A stretch of 62,765 bases of DNA from UBA1306 sp964396415 (GCA_964396415.1 CAYNFM010000007.1:1-62765), one strand, 5' to 3'; numbered from the stretch's first letter, positions 31,927 to 41,711 are shown. The notes: a model not told the origin generated them from the letters alone. Program-made: numbers and translations.

Positions 31927-33251
31927 GGCCGGGAGCCTTCCCGGGCGTCCGCCGCGCCGGGCTCCTCGCCGCCGCGCTCGCGCTGGGCATCGGACCGCCC
32001 TCGGCCCCCGGCCTCGCGGCGCAGGCCGCCCAAGGAGCCTCGCCTGCGCAAGCGGCGCAATCGGCGCAGGCTAGCCAGCCGGCGCAGGCCGCGCAGAGCG
32101 ATTCCGGAGGTATCGACGACGTCTTCTCGGGCGGGACGGGAGACACGGTCGCCCCCGCCGGCGCGGCGACATCCGCCAGCTCGGCCCTGGCATCGCTCCA
32201 AGCGACCCAACCCCTGACCTTCTCGGGGACCATCTACTGCAATGTCTCCGCGGCGGCCGGCTACTCGTCCCTGCCTTCCTGGTCCGATCCGCTCTTAGGG
32301 CTCAGGCCGCTCTACGGAGGGTCGGTCACCAATTATATCTACTTCGATTCGCGGCCCGATCAATACACGCGTTTCCACCTGGCCGTGCAAACCACCTTCC
32401 CAGGCTTCGCGCTATCGGTCTACGAGCTTTGGTTCGACTATTCCATAGACGACAGCCTGTTCTTCCGGGGCGGGCAGCAGGTCATCGGCTGGGGGAACGG
32501 GCGCATCTTCAGCGTAGGCGACCTGATGGACAACAGCTCGACGGCCCTGTCGCTGAAGACCTATCTACCCTTCGGCGCGAGCGGGCTTACCGTGGTCAGC
32601 ATGGTGCAGGATCCCAGCTCTACGGCGGGGCTGTCCGAATCTGAGGTGCTAAAGCCCGAGGTCGCGCCGAGACTCGACCTCGTGCTCGGATCCTTCGAGC
32701 TGTCGGAGGCCGCGGTCATCCAGTACGACAGCGCTACGCGCCTGGCTTCGATAGTCAAGACCTCTCATTTCGGGGTGGATCTCTACGGCGAGGTCTTCGG
32801 GACCTGGCTGCCCGACACGTCTCCCGAGATCTCGACCTTCGAAAGCGCCTTCTGGCAGGCAACGGGCCAGAAATTCTCGTTATACGCCGAGCATTACTAT
32901 GACGGGTCTTCCGGCTACAACGACGACAACCGGATCGCCCTCCTCGCCTCGCTCAAATTCAATGCCTTGACGCTGGGCGCGCAGTGGAACCACGCCTTCA
33001 CCGACGGCTCGGGCCAGGTTACGCCTGCCGTCAACATAACGCCCTACGAGCACCTTACCGTATCCTTCGGCTTCCCGATCAGCTACGGAGCCAACGGATC
33101 GATCTACGCGGGACAGCCTCCGACGGACTTTAACTCGCCATTCTACAATCCTTTAAACCTTACAAATCCGAACCTGGCCTCGCCCATCACTACCTGGAAC
33201 AGCCAGCGATATTCGTTCTTCGTCAAAATAGGCCTGACCTTCAACTACTAG
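31923..33251 (+). CDS. Predicted outer-membrane beta-barrel protein
   Basis: 442 aa from ATG 31923. A signal peptide (LLAAALALGIGPPSAPGLA) is followed by a low-complexity Ala/Gln/Ser segment (about 30-60) and then many amphipathic beta strands ending in an aromatic C-terminus (FVKIGLTFNY), a typical barrel signal. Coupled to the LolA-like gene. It is probably the outer-membrane partner or client of the transport system. No specific family recognised. Confidence 0.7.
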   Translation: MRPGAFPGVRRAGLLAAALALGIGPPSAPGLAAQAAQGASPAQAAQSAQASQPAQAAQSDSGGIDDVFSGGTGDTVAPAGAATSASSALASLQATQPLTFSGTIYCNVSAAAGYSSLPSWSDPLLGLRPLYGGSVTNYIYFDSRPDQYTRFHLAVQTTFPGFALSVYELWFDYSIDDSLFFRGGQQVIGWGNGRIFSVGDLMDNSSTALSLKTYLPFGASGLTVVSMVQDPSSTAGLSESEVLKPEVAPRLDLVLGSFELSEAAVIQYDSATRLASIVKTSHFGVDLYGEVFGTWLPDTSPEISTFESAFWQATGQKFSLYAEHYYDGSSGYNDDNRIALLASLKFNALTLGAQWNHAFTDGSGQVTPAVNITPYEHLTVSFGFPISYGANGSIYAGQPPTDFNSPFYNPLNLTNPNLASPITTWNSQRYSFFVKIGLTFNY

Positions 33252-33265
33252 CCGAGGGTCGAAGG

Positions 33266-34849
33266 ATGCAGAGCATGCGGCCAAGGCTACGGATCGCCCT
33301 TTTCCTCGCCGTACTGAGCGTCGCCGCCGCGGCCGAGGAAGCCGGTCCCTACGTGATCAGGAGCGTCGATTTTCAAAGCCAAGGCAGGACCCGAGACTTC
33401 GTCCTCATGGCGATAATAGATCCGTACCGGAAGATGATCGGGTCGAGCTTCCCCGACCGCGCGAGCCTGGACGCCTTCGTCGCGGACAAGGCCAGACTGC
33501 TCTCGAGCCAGCGCGTGCTCGCGTCCGCGGCGTCGAGCTACGAACTCGACCCGGCGCCGGGCGGGGGCTTCGACGTGGCGCTCCGCTTCGCGACGGTCGA
33601 CAGCAATAACGTCATAGCCCTTCCATACCCGAACTACGATTCCAACAACGGCCTCCTCCTGAGCCTGCGCGGAAGGGACTACGATTTCCTGGGCTCGGCC
33701 CAGCCCCTGGAGCTCAATCTCAACTTCCAGCAAAGCCCGAGCGGCGTCGATTCCTACGGAGGGCAGCTCGATTTCATCGCTCCGTTCCAGGCCTGGGGCG
33801 CCGTCTGGGACTTCGGATTCTCTGAGGCCGGGCAGTTCTGGACCGACGGCGCGGGAACGTCCATCACCTCGGCCTCGATGACGTACAACCTGCCCAGCCT
33901 CGGCTTTCCCGCCTCGGTTACCGGGACCCAGGGCTTTTCCTACGACGCGGCCTCGCCGGCCCCGGACGTCGACACCTGGTTCCTGGAGGAATCGGCCTCG
34001 GCGACGGCGAAGATCCCGCTGACCGCGAGCCTGGGGAACCGGCTCGGCGTGGAACTGGGTCCCCTGACCTACGACCCGACGCTCGAGCTGGACTATTCCT
34101 GGAAGCCCGGCTCCACCCTCCAGTACTACGGCAACGGCACGGCCCCGAGCGCCTTCGACACGACGATCGCCCAGGCTCTGCAGAACAGCCCCGAATACTA
34201 CGGGCGGGGCGGGCTCCTAAGCGTCGTCTCCAACGAGCTCGCCTTCGGCCGCATCGACTGGGCCGGGAACATGCGGCAGGGCCTCAGCCTCTCCGTCACG
34301 AGCCGGGAGGCCTACAACGCCCAGTGGAGCGACCTCATCAGCGACCTCGACCTGGAGGCCGACCTCTTCGCGCAATGGGGCGGGAAAGCGGGCATAGGAG
34401 CCCGGCTCCTGGGGATTGCGCGGCTCGGCGGCCATTTCCCGGAAGACGACCTCACCAATCTCGGCCAGTACATGCGGGGGATCCTAGACCCGAGGATGTC
34501 GGGCGTGCAGGCCTCGATACTCAACGTCAACCTGCCGATCAAGCTCTTCGATTTCCCCACGCACGACATAATCAAGACCCATATACTCGACTTCGAGCTC
34601 CAGGCCCAGCCCTTCGTCGACCTGGGCCTCCTGCGGCCCGACTACTCGTCGGGCCCCTCCGGCGGGTGGCTATGGTCCTCGGGCGGGCTCGAGCTCCTGT
34701 TTTTCCCCGTGGGCTTCCGCAGCTTTACGGTCAGGGCGAGCGCGGGCTGGGACCTGAAGAACGTCGCGGCCACGCATTCCCTGACAGCCGAGACGCCCGA
34801 CGGCTACAAGCCCTACGAAGTTTACCTGGGCCTGACGCTGCTGTTCTGA
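33266..34849 (+). CDS. Predicted outer-membrane protein, POTRA/Omp85-like
   Basis: 527 aa. Signal peptide (IALFLAVLSVAAAAEEA), a POTRA-like N-terminal domain (YVIRSVDFQSQGRT, about 25-110), then a long beta-barrel region with FDFPTHD and a C-terminal strand YEVYLGLTLLF. It resembles a small BamA/TamA-type assembly or translocation protein; the match is by architecture only. Confidence 0.6.
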   Translation: MQSMRPRLRIALFLAVLSVAAAAEEAGPYVIRSVDFQSQGRTRDFVLMAIIDPYRKMIGSSFPDRASLDAFVADKARLLSSQRVLASAASSYELDPAPGGGFDVALRFATVDSNNVIALPYPNYDSNNGLLLSLRGRDYDFLGSAQPLELNLNFQQSPSGVDSYGGQLDFIAPFQAWGAVWDFGFSEAGQFWTDGAGTSITSASMTYNLPSLGFPASVTGTQGFSYDAASPAPDVDTWFLEESASATAKIPLTASLGNRLGVELGPLTYDPTLELDYSWKPGSTLQYYGNGTAPSAFDTTIAQALQNSPEYYGRGGLLSVVSNELAFGRIDWAGNMRQGLSLSVTSREAYNAQWSDLISDLDLEADLFAQWGGKAGIGARLLGIARLGGHFPEDDLTNLGQYMRGILDPRMSGVQASILNVNLPIKLFDFPTHDIIKTHILDFELQAQPFVDLGLLRPDYSSGPSGGWLWSSGGLELLFFPVGFRSFTVRASAGWDLKNVAATHSLTAETPDGYKPYEVYLGLTLLF

Positions 34850-34864
34850 AGGGCATTCCGGCCG

Positions 34865-35605
34865 ATGCGAGTAAGCTTCATTGCATCCTGCGCGCTCGCG
34901 GCCGTTTCCCTGCTCGCCTTCGCGCAGGGCTCGGAGACCTCGGGCTTCTTCGCGAACCGGAGCGCCGAGGAATTGGCCGCCCTGGATCGGGGGGAGGTCG
35001 TCTCGGGCAGGCTCTCGGATTGGAAGAGGATGAGCTTGGGAGCGGCGGGCGGGGCGGCCGACGCCGTCCGCTCCCGAATAGCGGCGCTGAAGCCCAACTA
35101 TGTCGCCGAGTTCCTGGCCGTCGCGCCGGAGACGGGCGCGAGGCTCGAGCGCCTGGCCTCCGCCCTGGGGGACGTCAAGGAATACACGTCGATGGCCTAC
35201 CACTCCCCCCGCTACGACAAGGACTTTCCCCTCTTCGACAAGATGGAAGTCGAATCCCGACGTCCGGTGCCCGGCGGTGAGCATATCGACGCGAGCGCGC
35301 ACATGCAGCCCTTCGAGGACTTCGAGGCCGGCTACGAATACGTTCTCGCGGGGGACGAGCTCTCCTTCTCCAGCGGGAACAGGAGCGAGCTGCGGTATGG
35401 CGGATTCTCGGCCGTGAAGCCCGGAGACATGGCCTGGTGCATAGTCGCCCGCAGCTCGGGGAGCAGGACCTATTTCTACGGCATCGGCGCGATGCGAGCC
35501 TTCGACGCCCTCGGACTTGCCCGCCCCAGGCTCGAGCCCTCCTTCGACGGCCGCGTCGAATCCTTCATGAAATACATGTACGAAAGAATGAAGGGAATCA
35601 AATGA
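34865..35605 (+). CDS. Secreted protein of unknown function
   Basis: 246 aa. Signal peptide (FIASCALAAVSLLAFAQG). The mature part is alpha/beta with no recognised domain. It is the last member of the transport operon and overlaps gmd by ATGA, so the polysaccharide gene is coupled to the export operon. Possibly a spirochaete-specific family. Confidence 0.65.
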   Translation: MRVSFIASCALAAVSLLAFAQGSETSGFFANRSAEELAALDRGEVVSGRLSDWKRMSLGAAGGAADAVRSRIAALKPNYVAEFLAVAPETGARLERLASALGDVKEYTSMAYHSPRYDKDFPLFDKMEVESRRPVPGGEHIDASAHMQPFEDFEAGYEYVLAGDELSFSSGNRSELRYGGFSAVKPGDMAWCIVARSSGSRTYFYGIGAMRAFDALGLARPRLEPSFDGRVESFMKYMYERMKGIK

Positions 35606-36687
35606 AGAAGGCCTTGATCACCGGCGTCACGGGCCAGGACGGCTCCTACCTCGCCGAGCTCCTCCTTGACAAGGGATACGAGGTGCACGGCACCAAGCGC
35701 CGCGCCTCGAGCTTCAATACGCAGCGGATAGACCATATCTACCGCGACCGGCACGAGGCGGGGACCCGCCTGAAGCTCCACTACGGCGACCTGTCCGACA
35801 GCTCGAACCTGGTGCGCCTGGTCAAGGAGATCGAGCCGGACGAGATCTACAACCTCGCGGCGCAGAGCCACGTGAAGGTCTCCTTCGAGACGGCGGAGTA
35901 CACCGCGGACGCCGACGGCCTGGGAACGCTCCGCCTCCTCGAGGCCATAAAGCTCCTCGGGATGGAGAAGAAGACCAGATTCTACCAGGCATCGACGAGC
36001 GAGCTCTTCGGGAAGGTCCGCGAGACGCCCCAGAGGGAGACGACGCCCTTCTATCCGCGGAGCCCCTACGCGGCGGCCAAGCTCTACGCCTATTGGATCG
36101 TGGTGAACTACCGCGAAGCCTACGGGATATACGCCTGCAACGGGATACTCTTCAACCATGAGTCGCCCAGGCGCGGCGAGACCTTCGTAACGCGCAAGAT
36201 CACGAGGGCCGCGGCGCGCATCAAGTGCGGGCTGGAGAAGGAGCTCTTCCTCGGTAACCTGGACTCCAAGCGGGACTGGGGCCACGCCGAGGACTACGTC
36301 GAGGGGATGTGGCGGATGCTCCAGCAGCAGGGGCCCGACGACTTCGTGCTTGCCACGGGCCGCACCACCACGATCAGGGACTTCGCCGCCATGGCCTTCC
36401 GCGAGGCCGGCTACGAGCTGGAATGGACGGGCAAGGGAGTCCGGGAAAAGGGCCTGGACGCGAAGACCGGGAAGGCCCTCGTATCCGTGGACCCGACCTA
36501 CTTCCGGCCCACGGAAGTGGAGCTCCTCCTGGGGGACGCGTCCAAGGCGAAGGCGAGGCTCGGCTGGTCGCCGAGCCACAGCCTCGAGGATCTCGTGAAA
36601 GACATGATGGCGAGCGACCTGGCCGAGGCGGAGCGGGACGCGCATATCCGCGACGGCGGCTATGCGATCCCGAATTCGAGGAAATAA
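35602..36687 (+). CDS. gmd: GDP-mannose 4,6-dehydratase (first copy)
   Basis: 361 aa, cytoplasmic. Converts GDP-D-mannose to GDP-4-keto-6-deoxymannose. NADP Rossmann loop GVTGQDGSYLAE, Thr/Ser of STSELFG and catalytic YAAAKLYA (YxxxK), plus HESPRRGETFVTRKIT, are typical of Gmd. It overlaps the upstream secreted-protein gene (ATGA). Its product would feed GDP-L-fucose synthase at 37100. Extended C-terminus relative to the second copy at 40704, which is 335 aa. Confidence 0.93.
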   Translation: MKKALITGVTGQDGSYLAELLLDKGYEVHGTKRRASSFNTQRIDHIYRDRHEAGTRLKLHYGDLSDSSNLVRLVKEIEPDEIYNLAAQSHVKVSFETAEYTADADGLGTLRLLEAIKLLGMEKKTRFYQASTSELFGKVRETPQRETTPFYPRSPYAAAKLYAYWIVVNYREAYGIYACNGILFNHESPRRGETFVTRKITRAAARIKCGLEKELFLGNLDSKRDWGHAEDYVEGMWRMLQQQGPDDFVLATGRTTTIRDFAAMAFREAGYELEWTGKGVREKGLDAKTGKALVSVDPTYFRPTEVELLLGDASKAKARLGWSPSHSLEDLVKDMMASDLAEAERDAHIRDGGYAIPNSRK

Positions 36688-36700
36688 GGGAGTAGGAAGC

Positions 36701-36922
36701 ATGACAAGAGCATATACCGCGGTGATCGAGCTGGAAGACGATATGTACGTGGCTCTTTGCCCTGAGCTGGATATCGCGAGTCAAGGGGCAACCGTGGAGC
36801 AGGCCAAAGAAAATCTTACCGAGGCGGTCGAACTCTTTCTCGAAGCCGCCGACGATTCCGAGATTCTGCGGCGTACGCATTCCGATGCATACGTGGCTAG
36901 GTTCGAGGTTTCGGTTGGCTAA
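36701..36922 (+). CDS. hicB: HicB-like antitoxin (73 aa)
   Basis: Partial RNase H-like HicB fold: YTAVIELEDDMYVALCPELDIASQGATVEQA, then ENLTEAVELFLE. AGGAAG Shine-Dalgarno present. No separate DNA-binding domain follows, so this is a minimal HicB. It is inserted between gmd and fcl with a truncated HicA remnant behind it. Confidence 0.8.
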   Translation: MTRAYTAVIELEDDMYVALCPELDIASQGATVEQAKENLTEAVELFLEAADDSEILRRTHSDAYVARFEVSVG

Positions 36923-37040
36923 GCGAAGAACGTTTTCCGGGACGATTACCATACCCGTTCCTGACCACCCCGAATTAAAACCCGGAACCTTGGCTTCCAT
37001 CATTAGGCAAAGCAATCTCGGCAAGCCAGATTTCCAATAA
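36915..37040 (+). pseudogene. hicA: Truncated HicA toxin remnant
   Basis: A 41-codon frame from TTG 36915 that overlaps hicB. It matches only the C-terminal half of HicA (TITIPVPDHPELKPGTLASI). The N-terminal helix and the catalytic His of the dsRBD-like fold are absent, so it should be inactive. The order hicB-hicA with overlap fits a decayed toxin-antitoxin pair. Confidence 0.65.
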
Positions 37041-37099
37041 TCTCGTTTGCCACGAGAATCAGCGAATTTGCAATACGTATCCGACCAAGCGGGGTGATA

Positions 37100-38044
37100 A
37101 TGAACAAGGCCGACAAGATCTACGTAGCGGGGCACCGGGGGCTGGTAGGCTCGGCGATCATGCGGGGCCTGAAGGCGAAGGGCTACGAGAATATAATAAT
37201 TCGAAGGCATTCGGATCTGGACTTGACGAGGCAGGTGGAGGTCGAGCGCTTCTTCGAGGCCGAGAGGCCGGACTACGTCTTTCTTTCCGCGGCCAAGGTG
37301 GGGGGCATCGGGGCCAATTCGAGCTCCCCGGCGGATTTCATCTATCAGAATCTCGCGATAGCCGTGAATATCATCGAGGCGGCGCGTCGTAGCGGGGTAA
37401 AGAAGCTCCTCAACCTCGGCTCGTCCTGCATCTACCCGAAGATGGCGCCGCAGCCCCTGCGCGAAGAGTACCTGCTGTCGGGCCCCCTGGAGCCTACGAA
37501 CGAGGCCTACGCCCTGGCCAAGATAGCGGCGATCCGGCTGTGCAGGCATTACAACGATCAATACGGAACCAACAATATAAGCGCGATGCCGACCAATATG
37601 TACGGCAGAGGGGACAACTACGACGCTGCCGGCTCCCACGTCATGCCCGCCATGATCCGGAAGTTCCATGAGGCCAAGGAGGCCGGAAATGAGGTTACGC
37701 TCTGGGGCGACGGGAGCCCCCTGCGCGAATTCCTTTTCGCGGACGATTGCGCGGCGGCTCTCGTCTTCCTCATGGAGAGCAGCGATTACGCCGACATAGG
37801 CGAGCTCATCAACGTGGGCACGGGAGAGGAGCTCTCGATCCGGGAGCTCGCCGAGAAGATTGCCGGCGTCGTGGGCTACCGCGGGTCGATAGCATGGGAC
37901 CAAGGCAGGCCCAATGGCACTCCGCGAAAGCTCTTGGACTCTTCTCGGCTGCGGGCCCTGGGCTGGGCGCCCACGGTAGGCTTGGATGAGGGCATCCGCC
38001 TCGCCTATGCGGATTTCCTGGCCGCGCAGCCGAAGGCGGGTTGA
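37100..38044 (+). CDS. fcl: GDP-L-fucose synthase
   Basis: 314 aa from ATG 37100 with a GGGG Shine-Dalgarno. Epimerises and reduces GDP-4-keto-6-deoxymannose to GDP-L-fucose. Motifs: NAD(P) loop AGHRGLVGSAI, SSCIYPK and catalytic Tyr/Lys in EAYALAKIA, and GDGSPLREFLFADD. Works with gmd at 35602; separated from it by the hicBA insert. Confidence 0.92.
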   Translation: MNKADKIYVAGHRGLVGSAIMRGLKAKGYENIIIRRHSDLDLTRQVEVERFFEAERPDYVFLSAAKVGGIGANSSSPADFIYQNLAIAVNIIEAARRSGVKKLLNLGSSCIYPKMAPQPLREEYLLSGPLEPTNEAYALAKIAAIRLCRHYNDQYGTNNISAMPTNMYGRGDNYDAAGSHVMPAMIRKFHEAKEAGNEVTLWGDGSPLREFLFADDCAAALVFLMESSDYADIGELINVGTGEELSIRELAEKIAGVVGYRGSIAWDQGRPNGTPRKLLDSSRLRALGWAPTVGLDEGIRLAYADFLAAQPKAG

Positions 38045-38045
38045 G

Positions 38046-38894
38046 ATGGCGGATACCTCTCTTTATAGAAGGATCAGGAGATCGCTGCGTCCCATAAAAG
38101 AGGGTATCGTATATTCGTTCCGGACCCTCAGCTTGTATATGCGGCTATTAGAGAAGCGGCTTTTCCCCATAGGCCTCGCAAGCGGCGCCGCAGGGAGGGA
38201 TTTTTTCATACTATGCGTCGAACGGCCGATATATGCGCCCCTGGTCAGGATGAACGTCAATTCCCTCCATCTCCACAACCCGCGCCACCGAGTAAGCGTA
38301 TTTTGCGACTCCGTCTGTCATAGGGCCTTGTCCCGGATGCGCTTTTTCTATCCGGGGCAAGTCGTCCTGAATGAATACTTCGCCGAGGCAGGCTCCCGCC
38401 CCTGGCAGGAGAAGAAGCTCGACGTATTGAAGGAAGCGGTGAAGGCCGGCGCGGCCCTGGTGGATGCCGATACCATCTGGCACGGGGACCCCGCCTGGGA
38501 CGAGGGATCGGCCGTCTTCGAGGGAATCCACAAGAGGATAAAGGATAAAAGCAGCGAAAAAGCGCTCGTCGCCGAGGTGCTGAAGCGAAGCGACTGGCTC
38601 GAGTTCAATCACTACGTGGTCGGCTTCGTGTACTTGCCGAAGGAAAAAATAACCGAGACCTTCTGGGAATCCCTATTGGAACTGACACGCACGATCGCGA
38701 ATTGTCCCGAATTGCCGGGCCTTAGCGCGGGGGAAACCCAGTCGGTCAGGCGCACCATGGAAGAACTGGCCTTGAGTCTCCTGGTGCAGGAGCGCCTAAG
38801 CGGGAAGAGCATCGCGATAGTGCGGGATCGGCTGCATCCGGGCAATAGTCTGATGCAATCTATGTACTATGGGGTGACTCACGGGATCGATTGA
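38046..38894 (+). CDS. Putative glycosyltransferase (GT-A-like)
   Basis: 282 aa from ATG 38046, 1 nt after fcl. Contains a nucleotide-diphosphosugar-type pattern FILCVERPIYAPLVRMNVNS and ALVDADTIWHGD, the latter a DxD-like metal site. The family is uncertain. Context between GDP-fucose synthesis and the exporter genes suggests a role in glycan assembly. Confidence 0.55.
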   Translation: MADTSLYRRIRRSLRPIKEGIVYSFRTLSLYMRLLEKRLFPIGLASGAAGRDFFILCVERPIYAPLVRMNVNSLHLHNPRHRVSVFCDSVCHRALSRMRFFYPGQVVLNEYFAEAGSRPWQEKKLDVLKEAVKAGAALVDADTIWHGDPAWDEGSAVFEGIHKRIKDKSSEKALVAEVLKRSDWLEFNHYVVGFVYLPKEKITETFWESLLELTRTIANCPELPGLSAGETQSVRRTMEELALSLLVQERLSGKSIAIVRDRLHPGNSLMQSMYYGVTHGID

Positions 38895-38957
38895 AATTCC
38901 ACAACAAAAGGGCCGCCTCGGAAAACCTTCCGGGCGGAAAGGATCAAGGGATATTCA

Positions 38958-39818
38958 ATGGCCACGACTAAGAAAGCGGACGAGGACTGGGACCTCGTCA
39001 TTACGCCGAAGGACAAGTTTCTCTGGATAGACGTAAAAGAGCTCGTCCAATACAGGGATCTCCTCAAGCTTCTCGTTCGGCGAGATTTCGTGTCGGTTTA
39101 TAAGCAAACCATATTGGGGCCTATCTGGTTCGTATTCCAGCCCCTCATGTCCACGATCATGTACATGTTCGTCTTCGGAAGCATAGCCAAGATGGGGACG
39201 GACGGCATACCCCAACCTCTTTTCTATTTCGCGGGGACCATGCTCTGGACCTTCTTTTCGAGTACTCTTATAAAGTGCCAGGAAACCTTCAACGCCAACT
39301 CGGGCCTGTACAGCAAGGTTTACTTCCCGCGCTTCACGATGCCTATAGCCTATACGGTCAATAATTTCTTCACCTTTATCATCCAATTCATCTTCATGAT
39401 TATATTCTACATTTTCTATCTGGCGACGGGGGCCGCGATCAGGCCGACGATCTGGATATTGCTCACACCGGCCCTGATCATACAGGTGGCCCTTCTAGGC
39501 ATGGGAATCGGGATCCTCATCTCGGCGCTCACCACGAAGTACCGGGACCTCAAGCAACTGGTGACCTTCGCCATCGGGCTGTTCATGTACATAACTCCAG
39601 TCATGTATCCACTCTCGCAGATCCCGGCGAAGTGGAAGATCCTCTTCTATATAAACCCGCTGACCCCGGTTTTCGAGATGTTCCGTTTTGCCTTCCTGGG
39701 TACTGGTGCCCATAGTATGAAACTATGGGGCCTGAGCATCGTCGTGACCTTCCTGATCTTCTGGCTCGGCGTGGTAATTTTTAACCATAACGAGAGAACT
39801 TTTGTTGATGTGATATAA
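38958..39818 (+). CDS. wzm: O-polysaccharide ABC exporter permease
   Basis: 286 aa with six TM helices (ABC-2 family). N-terminal amphipathic segment LLKLLVRRDFVSVYKQTILG, then GPIWFVFQPLMSTIMYMFVF and YITPVMYPLSQIP, characteristic of Wzm/TagG. With Wzt it exports undecaprenyl-linked polysaccharide through the inner membrane. 15 nt upstream of wzt. Confidence 0.9.
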   Translation: MATTKKADEDWDLVITPKDKFLWIDVKELVQYRDLLKLLVRRDFVSVYKQTILGPIWFVFQPLMSTIMYMFVFGSIAKMGTDGIPQPLFYFAGTMLWTFFSSTLIKCQETFNANSGLYSKVYFPRFTMPIAYTVNNFFTFIIQFIFMIIFYIFYLATGAAIRPTIWILLTPALIIQVALLGMGIGILISALTTKYRDLKQLVTFAIGLFMYITPVMYPLSQIPAKWKILFYINPLTPVFEMFRFAFLGTGAHSMKLWGLSIVVTFLIFWLGVVIFNHNERTFVDVI

Positions 39819-39833
39819 GGGTATAGCGCAAGT

Positions 39834-40628
39834 ATGGATACTGTCGTACGTGTTGAGAACCTCGGTAAAGAATATCGTCTCGGTGTGATCGGGAATGGCA
39901 GCCTTTATAAGGATCTTCAAAGCTGGGCCGCCCGCCTCTTCAGGAAAGAAGATCCCTGGACCGAGATAGGCGGGGAATCCAAGGTAGGAAGAAAAGATCG
40001 TTTCTGGGCTCTCCGCGACGTTAGCTTCGAGGTGAAGAGGGGCGAGAGGCTCGGCATTGTGGGACGCAACGGAGCAGGCAAGTCGACTCTCCTTAAAGTA
40101 TTATCACAAATTACGGCGCCGACTACAGGCCGCGTGAAGATCAAGGGGCATATAGCGAGCTTGCTGGAGGTGGGTACGGGTTTCCACCCCGAGCTCACCG
40201 GGCGTGAGAATATATACCTGAACGGCGCCATTTTAGGCATGAAGAAAACGGAGATCGACAGGAAGTTTGACGAAATAGTGGCCTTCTCGGAAATCGCGAG
40301 CGAGTTCGTAGACACTCCGGTAAAGCGCTATTCCAGCGGGATGTTCGTGCGCTTGGCCTTCGCTGTGGCTGCCCACTTGGATTCGGAGATATTGATAGCG
40401 GACGAAGTCCTGGCCGTCGGCGACGCCAGGTTCCAGCAAAAATGCCTCGGCCTTATGAAGGATGTCAGCGAGAACCAGGGAAGAACCGTTCTCTTCGTGT
40501 CCCACATGATGTTCGCCCTGAAGCAGCTGTGTACGAAGGGCATACTTCTCGAGCACGGGCTATTGCTGGAAACCGGTCCGATAGAGGCTATAGCCGCGCG
40601 GTACGATAAGATGATCGCGGAGCCATGA
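39834..40628 (+). CDS. wzt: O-polysaccharide ABC exporter ATPase, short form
   Basis: 264 aa. Walker A GRNGAGKST, signature RYSSGMFVRLAFA and Walker B LIADEVLAVGD, with the TagH/Wzt-type N-terminus. It ends soon after the nucleotide-binding domain and lacks the C-terminal carbohydrate-binding domain of Wzt proteins that read a modified chain end. Chain-end recognition by this subunit is therefore unlikely. Confidence 0.9.
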   Translation: MDTVVRVENLGKEYRLGVIGNGSLYKDLQSWAARLFRKEDPWTEIGGESKVGRKDRFWALRDVSFEVKRGERLGIVGRNGAGKSTLLKVLSQITAPTTGRVKIKGHIASLLEVGTGFHPELTGRENIYLNGAILGMKKTEIDRKFDEIVAFSEIASEFVDTPVKRYSSGMFVRLAFAVAAHLDSEILIADEVLAVGDARFQQKCLGLMKDVSENQGRTVLFVSHMMFALKQLCTKGILLEHGLLLETGPIEAIAARYDKMIAEP

Positions 40629-40703
40629 GGATTAATAAGTTAATGTCGAGATAACACTTTAATGATGTTTTTTCTCGAAACCCAAATTTGACGCGAGGCA
40701 AAA

Positions 40704-41711
40704 ATGAAGGCATTAATTACTGGTATCAGCGGCCAAGACGGTTCCTATTTGGCCGAATTCCTCCTGGAAAAGGGCTACGACGTGTACGGGTTGATACGCC
40801 GCAAGGCTTCGTTCGACCTTGGAAATGCAAAGCACCTGTCGGGGAAGGTGCATTTCATTTATGGCGACATGATAGATCCCGTTTCCCTCGTCAACGCCAT
40901 GAAGGTTTCGGACGCCGATGAAATCTATAATCTTGCGGCTCAATCCTATGTAGCTACTAGCTGGGATCAGCCGTCGGCCACGGCGTCGATCGACGCTATC
41001 GGCGTACTCAACATGCTGGAGGCGGTCCGCATTATCAAGCCCGACGCCAGATTCTATCAAGCTTCGACAAGCGAGCTTTTCGGCCTAGTGCAAGAGACTC
41101 CCCAATCCGAAAAGACTCCATTCTATCCTCGCAGCCCATACGGCGTGGCGAAGCTCTATGGCCATTGGATAACAAAGAATTATCGCGAAAGCTACGATAT
41201 GTTCGCCTGCTCTGGAATACTCTTCAACCATGAGTCGCCGCGACGAGGCATCGAATTCGTGACCCGAAAGATAACCACCGCGGTAGCGCTGATAAGGAAA
41301 GGCGAGCTCAACGCCCTTCATCTCGGGAACCTCGACGCAAAGCGCGATTGGGGTTACGCGGGCGATTACGTGAAAGGCATGTGGCTGATGCTCCAGCAAA
41401 ACAAGCCGGATGATTTCGTAATAGGCTCCGGGGAAACCCATTCTGTCCGCGAATTCGTAGAATTGGCATTCGGTTTCGCTGGCATCGAGATCGAATGGAA
41501 GGGAAGCGGGGCAGACGAGCGCGGTATCGACAGGCATAGCGGGAATAGCGTCGTGGTCGTCGACCGGGCTTTCTTCCGTCCCGCCGAGATAGAGCTTCTC
41601 CATAGCGATCCCAAGAGGGCCATCGATACCTTAGGCTGGCATCGAGATATTGACTTCGCGGGGCTGGTAAAGATGATGGCCGAGTCGGACCTGGCCGCGT
41701 CCGGTATATGA
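40704..41711 (+). CDS. gmd: GDP-mannose 4,6-dehydratase (second copy)
   Basis: 335 aa. Same motifs as the first copy (GISGQDGSYLAEFLLEKG, STSELFG, YGVAKLYG) but clearly diverged. Its neighbour, overlapping by ATGA, is an Rmd-type reductase, so this copy probably serves GDP-D-rhamnose rather than GDP-L-fucose. The upstream 75 bp are AT-rich without a clear terminator. Confidence 0.92.
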   Translation: MKALITGISGQDGSYLAEFLLEKGYDVYGLIRRKASFDLGNAKHLSGKVHFIYGDMIDPVSLVNAMKVSDADEIYNLAAQSYVATSWDQPSATASIDAIGVLNMLEAVRIIKPDARFYQASTSELFGLVQETPQSEKTPFYPRSPYGVAKLYGHWITKNYRESYDMFACSGILFNHESPRRGIEFVTRKITTAVALIRKGELNALHLGNLDAKRDWGYAGDYVKGMWLMLQQNKPDDFVIGSGETHSVREFVELAFGFAGIEIEWKGSGADERGIDRHSGNSVVVVDRAFFRPAEIELLHSDPKRAIDTLGWHRDIDFAGLVKMMAESDLAASGI

